Assembly: GCA_002424815.1 (NCBI GenBank)
Contig: DILB01000027.1
Span: forward strand, 142,001 to 206,000
Direction of reading: 5' to 3'
Source: Caryophanales bacterium UBA5603
GTDB taxonomy: Bacteria; Bacillota_I; Bacilli_A; Izemoplasmatales; Hujiaoplasmataceae
DNA length: 64,000 nucleotides
The position numbers were made by a program, and so were the translations under genes. Of the stretch, positions 58,690 through 64,000 are shown piece by piece. A model generated the notes under the pieces. That model saw nothing but the letters and a program-made list of their open reading frames with translations, searched no databases and was not told where the DNA came from. The stretch's first letter is position 1; every line of letters begins with the position of its first letter.

Positions 58690-59982
58690 TTGAAAGTTGC
58701 ATTGCTGACTTTGGGATGCAAAGTCAATAGTTATGAAACCGAAGCGGTATGGGAATTGCTTGAAAAAGAAGGCTATGATCGAGTTGAATGGAATGATCAA
58801 AGCGATGTTTTCATCATCAATACCTGTAGTGTTACCAACACTGGCGAAGCAAAATCAAGAAAAATGATTCGTCATGCAGTAGCAACTAATCCCCAGGCAA
58901 TTGTTGTTGTAATGGGATGTTTTTCGCAACTAAAAGTCTCAGAAGTTTTAGCTATTCAGGGAGTATCTATTGCGATAGGGACTAATCATCGCGATCAAAT
59001 ACCGTCAATGATAAAAAAATATATTGTTGAGCATAAACCTATTAGTCTTGTCGAAGATCTCTCTCCTAAAGAGGCCTATGATAATTTAGCAATTGACCAT
59101 TTCGTTCATCATCAAAGAGCTTTTTTAAAAATCCAAGATGGTTGCAATAATTTCTGTAGTTATTGTATTATTCCTTATGCAAGAGGACGCATACGTTCAA
59201 AAGCTCCTGAAATTGTAATGAATGAAGCTTTGCGTCTCGTTGAAAGTGGATTTAAAGAAATCATTCTGACCGGAATTCATACAGGGGGATATGGACAAGA
59301 TCTGAAAAACTATCGCTTTTCTGATTTATTAAAAGATTTGGAGAAAATAGACGGACTAAAAAGATTAAGAATTTCATCCATTGAAATTTCGGAATTAACG
59401 GAAGATGTCTTGGAAGTCATTCGGCATTCAAAAATTATTGTTAATCATCTCCATATTCCTTTGCAAAGTGGTTCGGAGAGGATTCTTCACTTGATGAACC
59501 GAAAGTACACAAAAAATGATTATATGTCGAAAATCGCAGAAATTCGTCAAATAAGAAAAGGAATTGCGATTACGACGGATGTAATCGTTGGTTTTCCTTC
59601 TGAAACAGAAGCTGAATTTAATGAAATGATGGATTTTATTCGTGCCATGGAATTTTCAGAACTTCATGTCTTTCCGTTTTCAAAACGAGATGGAACTCTC
59701 GCTGCGAGTATGGCAAACCAGATAGATGGAACAATCAAAAAGCAACGAGTAAATGATTTAATTTCCTTGTCTAACGAATTATCTAAGAAGTATTCAGAAC
59801 TTTTTATTGGACAAACACTTGAAGTTATTCCGGAATCAATTTCTGAGGGGTATTTATTGGGTCATTCAGATAACTATCTTTCTCTACGTTTTAAAGGTCA
59901 TCTCGATTTAGTTGGTCAAATTGTTCAAGTTAAGTTAAATCATATCGAGAATTTAACGTTGTTTGGAGAGATAATAGAATAA
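58690..59982 (+). CDS. mtaB: tRNA (N6-threonylcarbamoyladenosine-37) methylthiotransferase
   Basis: MtaB adds a methylthio group to t6A37 of tRNAs using two iron-sulfur clusters. The 430-residue protein begins with the UPF0004 domain (TLGCKVNSYETEA), then the radical-SAM motif CxxxCxxC in GCNNFCSYCIIPYARGR. A TRAM domain closes the C-terminus. GCKVNSYE is the MtaB form, in contrast to the GCQMNxxD of MiaB. The start is TTG at 58690, just after the rsmE stop; GGGAG lies a few bases upstream. A terminator shared with the converging gene follows. Confidence 0.94.
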   Translation: MKVALLTLGCKVNSYETEAVWELLEKEGYDRVEWNDQSDVFIINTCSVTNTGEAKSRKMIRHAVATNPQAIVVVMGCFSQLKVSEVLAIQGVSIAIGTNHRDQIPSMIKKYIVEHKPISLVEDLSPKEAYDNLAIDHFVHHQRAFLKIQDGCNNFCSYCIIPYARGRIRSKAPEIVMNEALRLVESGFKEIILTGIHTGGYGQDLKNYRFSDLLKDLEKIDGLKRLRISSIEISELTEDVLEVIRHSKIIVNHLHIPLQSGSERILHLMNRKYTKNDYMSKIAEIRQIRKGIAITTDVIVGFPSETEAEFNEMMDFIRAMEFSELHVFPFSKRDGTLAASMANQIDGTIKKQRVNDLISLSNELSKKYSELFIGQTLEVIPESISEGYLLGHSDNYLSLRFKGHLDLVGQIVQVKLNHIENLTLFGEIIE

Positions 59983-59983
59983 A

Positions 59984-60006
59984 AAAACCCGTCAACGACG
60001 GGTTTT
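59984..60006. terminator. Bidirectional terminator
   Basis: AAAACCCGTC (59984-59993) pairs with GACGGGTTTT (59997-60006) around a 3-nt loop. The converging minus-strand gene ends within this stem. Confidence 0.92.
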
Positions 60007-60675
60007 AGATGCTTTTTTGTTCTTTGTTTTTTCAACTTTGGCTAAGGCTTTTTCTTGTGCTTTAGTCAGTTTCTTTTCTTTTTGTTTGCGCTTCACTTTT
60101 TTACTGTTTTTGACAATTTCATAAGTAATTCGATAATCGTTATCATGATTTACAAAGCGGTAGGGTGCTCCTTCTTTAATGTTTAGGGGAAGTTCGGAAA
60201 GGTAAGCAATGATAGGAGAAAGCATTTGATATTTGTTTGAAGCTTTAATAAAACCATTGATTTTTTTGGATTTATCCCATTTGAAAATAACTTTATCATA
60301 TTCATCAAGAATCATGATAGCTAATTGATTTTTATTTCGATCAGGCGAGATAAAAGATTTATATACGACTAATTCGGGCAAGTTTTTAACATAATAATCC
60401 AAATATTTTTTTACTTTTCCCTTGCCTCGAGACTTAAGAGATTTATAAGTGTTTGTATCATCGGTTACATATTGATTTAATAACGTTTCAATCAATACAT
60501 TTCCATTGAATTTTTTGGTAATCATCTTATCCATACGTCGGTAAAAAGCATTAAATCTAGCTTGATATTTGCCTTTATTTACGAGAGCAACTACTAGAAT
60601 TAAGAATAGAACAGCGACGCCAGCGATAACAGAATATAACTTCCAATTTTCTAGTAAAGATACAGCAAAAATCAT
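59992..60675 (-). CDS. Unknown single-pass membrane protein with basic C-terminal tail
   Basis: The 227-residue protein has one hydrophobic helix (about 12-32), a soluble domain of about 165 residues (with FISPDRNKNQLAIMILDEYDKVIFKW) and a very basic Lys-rich tail (KQKEKKLTKAQEKALAKVEK) at the C-terminus. I do not recognise a family. The tail could bind nucleic acid or acidic lipid, but this is only a composition argument. The start at 60675 follows GGGGTGA; a GTG at 60684 lies in that site. Confidence 0.65.
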   Translation of the reverse strand: MIFAVSLLENWKLYSVIAGVAVLFLILVVALVNKGKYQARFNAFYRRMDKMITKKFNGNVLIETLLNQYVTDDTNTYKSLKSRGKGKVKKYLDYYVKNLPELVVYKSFISPDRNKNQLAIMILDEYDKVIFKWDKSKKINGFIKASNKYQMLSPIIAYLSELPLNIKEGAPYRFVNHDNDYRITYEIVKNSKKVKRKQKEKKLTKAQEKALAKVEKTKNKKASKTRR

Positions 60676-60754
60676 ATTGATCACCCCAAATTATCTCTAT
60701 TCAAATCATATCACATCTTCTTTAATTTTAAAATCAATTTTCAAAATATTTTTG

Positions 60755-60783
60755 TTTACATTAATGTCGGAATATTGTATAAT
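60755..60783 (+). promoter_or_regulatory. Promoter of rpsU
   Basis: TTTACA (60755-60760), 17 bp, TATAAT (60778-60783). Confidence 0.85.
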
Positions 60784-60815
60784 TCTAATAGGAAAAAGAA
60801 AAGGGGTGAAAGCAT

Positions 60816-60989
60816 ATGGCAAAAACCGTCGTTCGTGAAAATGAAACTATTGAAGACGCTTTACGTCGTTTTAAACGTGATGTATCACGCGCTGGAACAC
60901 TTGCTGAAGCCCGCAAACGCGAATACTATTTGAAACCAAGTGTTTCAAAAAAAATGAAGCAACGTCAAAGTCAAGGCAGAAAAGTTTAA
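60816..60989 (+). CDS. rpsU: 30S ribosomal protein S21
   Basis: The gene encodes 57 residues, normal for S21. It begins MAKTVVRENETIEDALRRFK and continues with RDVSRAGTLAEARKREYY, and ends in a basic tail. AAGGGGTGA precedes the ATG at 60816. It has a good promoter and a terminator at 60995, so it is monocistronic before the phoH operon. Confidence 0.97.
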   Translation: MAKTVVRENETIEDALRRFKRDVSRAGTLAEARKREYYLKPSVSKKMKQRQSQGRKV

Positions 60990-60994
60990 TTTTC

Positions 60995-61028
60995 AAAAGC
61001 ACTTTCCGATCTGGAGTGCTTTTTTTTC
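60995..61028 (+). terminator. Terminator of rpsU
   Basis: AAAAGCACT (60995-61003) pairs with AGTGCTTTT (61015-61023), with CC/GG inside a small bulge, then a long T-run. Confidence 0.9.
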
Positions 61029-61066
61029 TGTTTTTTAATGGCAATTAACTAATTATCACCGAAATA

Positions 61067-61075
61067 TGTTATAAT
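61067..61075 (+). promoter_or_regulatory. Extended -10 promoter of the phoH operon
   Basis: TGTTATAAT at 61067-61075; the -35 box is poor. Confidence 0.5.
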
Positions 61076-61110
61076 TTTATTACTATAAATTAAAGGGGGA
61101 ATGCCATACA

Positions 61111-62076
61111 ATGGTCGATTTAATTACACTAGATTTAAACCTGACCTCTGTTTCTGAAATGATTCAAATTCTTGGTACGAATGATAAGTACCTAAAATTG
61201 TTATCTAATTTATATCATGTCGATTTATATACCGGCACGAACCAAATAATGGTTGATACGGATAATAAAATTGTTTTGGAGGAACTAGAACGTATTTTTA
61301 CATTGTTAAAATTATTTGTAAAAAGAAATGTTTTCTTCAATGAACGCGACATAATTTATATACATAACCTGCTTAAGCAGGAGTCTAATGATGAGATAGC
61401 TGATTTGTTCATTAATCGAAAAGAAATAATCAAAACCTATGCTGGGAAACCGATTTACGCCAAAACAATCAACCAAAAAAAATATTTGGATGCAATTGAT
61501 AAAAACACATTGGTTTTTGGAATTGGTCCTGCTGGAACCGGAAAAACTTATCTTGCTGTCCTTGTTGGCATTAAAAAACTTCGAGAAGGTAGCGTCAAAC
61601 AAATAATATTGACAAGACCGGCGGTTGAAGCTGGTGAAAATCTCGGATTTCTACCAGGCGATTTGATGGAAAAAGTCGATCCTTATATTCGACCGCTTTA
61701 TGATGCTCTTTACGAGATCCTTGGCGTTAAACAAACAGATGAATTGATTGCGAAAGGGACCATTGAGATTGCACCAATAGCATACATGAGAGGAAGAACA
61801 CTCGAAAATGCCTATGTTATCCTTGATGAAGCGCAAAACACTACGATTAATCAAATGAAGTTGTTTTTGACGAGACTTGGTTTTAATTCCAAAATGATTG
61901 TCACAGGCGATATAACTCAAAGCGACTTACCCAAAAATGCTGAATCTGGATTGGTAAAAGCAAGTAAAATTTTAACTCAAATCAACGATGTTTCAATCTT
62001 GTACTTCGAAAATTCTGATGTTGTTAGACATCCTCTCGTTCAGACAATTTTAAAGAGGTTTGAAGAAAATGCTTAA
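61111..62076 (+). CDS. phoH: PhoH-like ATPase
   Basis: The 321-residue cytoplasmic ATPase belongs to the PhoH/YbeZ family, encoded beside ybeY in many bacteria and linked to rRNA/ribosome quality work. Walker A is GPAGTGKTYLAVL, Walker B reads VILDEAQNTT, and RPAVEAGENLGFLPGDL is highly conserved. GGGGGA lies upstream of the ATG. It overlaps ybeY by 8 bases, and cdd, era and recO follow in one operon. Confidence 0.95.
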   Translation: MVDLITLDLNLTSVSEMIQILGTNDKYLKLLSNLYHVDLYTGTNQIMVDTDNKIVLEELERIFTLLKLFVKRNVFFNERDIIYIHNLLKQESNDEIADLFINRKEIIKTYAGKPIYAKTINQKKYLDAIDKNTLVFGIGPAGTGKTYLAVLVGIKKLREGSVKQIILTRPAVEAGENLGFLPGDLMEKVDPYIRPLYDALYEILGVKQTDELIAKGTIEIAPIAYMRGRTLENAYVILDEAQNTTINQMKLFLTRLGFNSKMIVTGDITQSDLPKNAESGLVKASKILTQINDVSILYFENSDVVRHPLVQTILKRFEENA

Positions 62077-62500
62077 GATTAATATTTTTAATCAATACGA
62101 TCATTCTCTTATACCTTATCGAAGAACGATTCGAAAAGTTCTTAAGAAAGCTTATCATGAACTCGGATTTAGAGGAAAATCTATCATTAATGTCATTTTG
62201 TTAAGTAATGAAGATATCCAAATTTTGAATCGAGATTACCGACAAAAAGACGTTCCAACCGATGTAATAAGTTTTGAAAATGATGATTCAATCGAAGAAT
62301 TAGGCGATATTTTCATTTCAATTGAGAAAGCAATTGAACAAGCTACAAACTATGGACATTCTTTTATTCGTGAATTGGGGTTCCTGACCGTACATGGATT
62401 TTTACATTGTAATGGGTATGATCATTTAACGGAAGAAGACGAAAAAATCATGTTTAAACTCCAAGAAGATATTTTGGAAAAATGTAAAATTACGAGGTAA
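62069..62500 (+). CDS. ybeY: Endoribonuclease YbeY
   Basis: YbeY is a zinc-dependent endoribonuclease for rRNA maturation and ribosome quality control. The 143-residue protein carries the zinc motif HGxLHxxGYDH as HGFLHCNGYDH, plus the upstream block QKDVPTDVISFEN. The ATG at 62069 overlaps the end of phoH; AGAGG lies upstream. Confidence 0.95.
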   Translation: MLKINIFNQYDHSLIPYRRTIRKVLKKAYHELGFRGKSIINVILLSNEDIQILNRDYRQKDVPTDVISFENDDSIEELGDIFISIEKAIEQATNYGHSFIRELGFLTVHGFLHCNGYDHLTEEDEKIMFKLQEDILEKCKITR

Positions 62501-62504
62501 AAAT

Positions 62505-62897
62505 ATGAACAAATTATTAAGGATTGCAAAAGAAAACATTCATAATTCTTATTCACCCTATTCAAAATTTGCTGTTTCTGCAGTTTTAGAATTAAACAAT
62601 GGAGAATTAATCAAAGGGATTAACATTGAAAACGCCGCTTTCGGATTAACTAATTGTGCAGAAAGAAGCGCTTTATTTGCAGCTTTTTCTCAAGGATATA
62701 AAAAATCTGACATTGCTCGAATTTTAGTTTATACTGACCATGATTATTTTGTTTCACCCTGTGGGGCTTGTCGACAAGTTATGCGAGAATTAATGAATGA
62801 GGATGCCGAAGTAATTTTGGCTAATAATAAAGATGAATTCAAGGTTGTTCGTAACATTGATTTACTTCCTTTTGGATTTACAGAAGGAGATCTTTGA
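62505..62897 (+). CDS. cdd: Cytidine deaminase
   Basis: Cdd converts cytidine and deoxycytidine to uridine forms in pyrimidine salvage. The 130-residue tetrameric type has zinc ligands Cys in NCAERSALF with the catalytic Glu, and PCGACRQ with two more Cys. YSPYSKFAVSA near the N-terminus is typical. It is in the phoH-era operon, as in Bacillus. The stop overlaps the era start by one base (TGATG). Confidence 0.96.
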   Translation: MNKLLRIAKENIHNSYSPYSKFAVSAVLELNNGELIKGINIENAAFGLTNCAERSALFAAFSQGYKKSDIARILVYTDHDYFVSPCGACRQVMRELMNEDAEVILANNKDEFKVVRNIDLLPFGFTEGDL

Positions 62898-63796
62898 TGT
62901 TTAAATCTGGATTTGTAACGATTATTGGTGAACCGAATGTTGGAAAATCAACATTTTTGAATCAAGTGCTAAAACGAAAAGTAGCTATCGTATCTAATAA
63001 GCCTCAAACGACTCGTGATTTAATCACAGGCATCTACAACGATGAGACAGCACAGATAATTTTTATTGATACTCCAGGAATTCATCACGCAAAGACAAAA
63101 CTTGGTGAATACATGTCTACTTCTGCAATTAATACCATTAAAACAGTTGATCTGGTACTTTTTATGATCAATGCTTTTGAAGATGCAAAAGACGAAAACT
63201 TTGAAATTCTGAAAAAACTTCAAATGGCAAAAACACCAGTCTTTCTAATAATCAATAAGTTGGACACGATTAAAGACTATGGACGTCTTCAAGAAAATGT
63301 TGATAAGTATAAAGCAGAATTTGCTTTTAAGGGTGTTTTTGGCATCAGCGCTCTCAACGGTGAAAACGTCGATAAACTGATTGAAGATATCAAAATTTTA
63401 CTTGAAGAAGGGCCAAAATTTTATCCGGATGGCGCAATAACCGATCGACCTGAAACTTTTTTAATTCGAGAACTCATTCGCGAAAAAGTTCTTGAATTAA
63501 CTCATGATGAGATTCCTCATTCAATCATGGTTACCATCGATTCAATGAAATTAAACAAATCAAAATCAACGCAAATTATTCAATCGACCATAATTGTTGA
63601 AAGACCTTCTCAAAAAGCGATTATTATCGGTAAAAATGGGTCTATGTTGAAGAAGATTGGGACGAATGCAAGGATTGATATTCAAGCTTTGATTGATTTC
63701 CCTGTTTTTCTTGAGATTTTCTGTAAAGTCGAAGAAGATTGGCGCAATCGAGAACACTATCTAAAAAATTATGGATATAAACCTGAAAAACAATAA
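62897..63796 (+). CDS. era: GTPase Era
   Basis: Era is an essential GTPase for 16S rRNA processing and 30S assembly. The 299 residues have the G motifs GEPNVGKST (G1), a Thr in KPQTTRDLI (G2), DTPGIHHAK (G3) and NKLD (G4). The C-terminal KH domain includes IIIGKNGSMLKKIG. The ATG at 62897 lies 7 bases after GAAGGAG; the TTG at 62894 is too near. recO follows after 19 bases. Confidence 0.97.
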   Translation: MFKSGFVTIIGEPNVGKSTFLNQVLKRKVAIVSNKPQTTRDLITGIYNDETAQIIFIDTPGIHHAKTKLGEYMSTSAINTIKTVDLVLFMINAFEDAKDENFEILKKLQMAKTPVFLIINKLDTIKDYGRLQENVDKYKAEFAFKGVFGISALNGENVDKLIEDIKILLEEGPKFYPDGAITDRPETFLIRELIREKVLELTHDEIPHSIMVTIDSMKLNKSKSTQIIQSTIIVERPSQKAIIIGKNGSMLKKIGTNARIDIQALIDFPVFLEIFCKVEEDWRNREHYLKNYGYKPEKQ

Positions 63797-63815
63797 ACGA
63801 AATTGGTGATTAACA

Positions 63816-64000
63816 TTGAATAGTTTTGAAGGACTGATAATCAAGCAAATTAGCTATAAGGAATCAAGCAAAATAATTTATCTATATACCGCTGAGGGTC
63901 TTAAAAGTATTCTCGTCCATGGGGCAAAAAAACTGTCAAGCCCTTACCTCAGATTGACAGAAAATTTGAACTTAATTCAATGCTTTGTTACCGGAAGCGG
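63816..64000 (+). CDS. recO: DNA repair protein RecO, N-terminal part (cut by window end)
   Basis: The frame starts with TTG at 63816, 7 bases after GGTGA, and is still open at base 64000, giving 61 residues. The sequence (FEGLIIKQISYKESSKIIY, then LKSILVHGAKK) matches the OB-fold N-terminus of RecO, which loads RecA through RecR in recombination repair. The era-recO order is standard in Bacillota. Confidence 0.92.
   Translation, partial: MNSFEGLIIKQISYKESSKIIYLYTAEGLKSILVHGAKKLSSPYLRLTENLNLIQCFVTGS

Noticed and set aside
1..64000. TGA read as tryptophan (Mycoplasma-type code)
   Set aside because: Several genes end in TGA in ATGA overlaps with the next start codon, and Trp in conserved motifs is encoded by TGG, so the standard code applies.
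1..64000. CRISPR arrays, insertion sequences, prophage or integrative elements
   Set aside because: No repeat-spacer pattern, transposase, integrase or phage structural gene was seen; the jet locus is the only defence-like system.

Overview
The window is AT-rich, densely packed chromosomal DNA from a low-GC, Bacillota-related bacterium. TGA is used as a stop (for example in the ATGA stop/start overlaps of potB/potC, gcvT/gcvH and jetA/jetB) and Trp is written TGG, so this is the standard bacterial code and not the TGA=Trp code of Mycoplasma/Spiroplasma. Gene content and style (hrcA-grpE-dnaK-dnaJ under CIRCE, phoH-ybeY-cdd-era-recO, a divided glycine decarboxylase, PotABCD, IspG, CcpA-like cre sites, an absence of obvious cell-wall genes) would fit an Acholeplasma/Izemoplasma-like lineage or a neighbouring small-genome Bacilli group. 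That placement is inference.

Layout. 1-7.1 kb: 3' end of typA, pyk, a PAP2 phosphatase, a stand-alone 2-oxoacid dehydrogenase E2-like protein lacking the catalytic His, a glutathione peroxidase and a two-component system. 7.1-11.8 kb: a structured intergenic element, a tiny membrane protein and the potABCD polyamine transporter. 11.9-19.8 kb: ABC-F ATPase, Nudix hydrolase, argS and a heterodimeric ABC exporter pair. 19.9-24 kb: tRNA-Leu(CAA), a CDF cation exporter, and a minus-strand block of lipoprotein, ECF sigma factor and membrane anti-sigma-like protein in which the lipoprotein and the anti-sigma ectodomain are visibly paralogous. 24-29.6 kb: DUF1624 acyltransferase-like membrane protein with an acyl-CoA synthetase-like enzyme, a TetR regulator, a membrane protein sharing a promoter element with tetR, and a Fic-family protein whose catalytic His is Tyr.

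29.6-37.2 kb: lplA-gcvT-gcvH-gcvPA-gcvPB (glycine cleavage plus lipoylation), a CvpA-like protein and an O-antigen-ligase-like protein. 37.3-45.5 kb: ispG, gdhA behind a long structured leader with a cre site in its promoter, the DUF1015-serC-serA serine cluster, rpmG, a ROK glucokinase and an MBL-fold hydrolase. 45.5-51.5 kb: an ArsB/NhaD-type permease and the heat-shock operon with two CIRCE operators around its promoter. 51.6-57.3 kb: a PadR regulator with twin palindromic operators, followed by jetA-jetB-jetC, an SMC/kleisin complex of the Wadjet/MksBEF type with no jetD nuclease gene beside it. 57.4-64 kb: a thioredoxin-like lipoprotein, rsmE, mtaB, an unknown membrane protein, rpsU, and phoH-ybeY-cdd-era-recO (recO cut by the window end).

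The strongest candidate for something unusual is the PadR-JetABC locus without JetD. Next are the sigma/anti-sigma/lipoprotein triad, the leader of gdhA, and two proteins (Fic and E2-like) that keep their fold but have lost the catalytic histidine.
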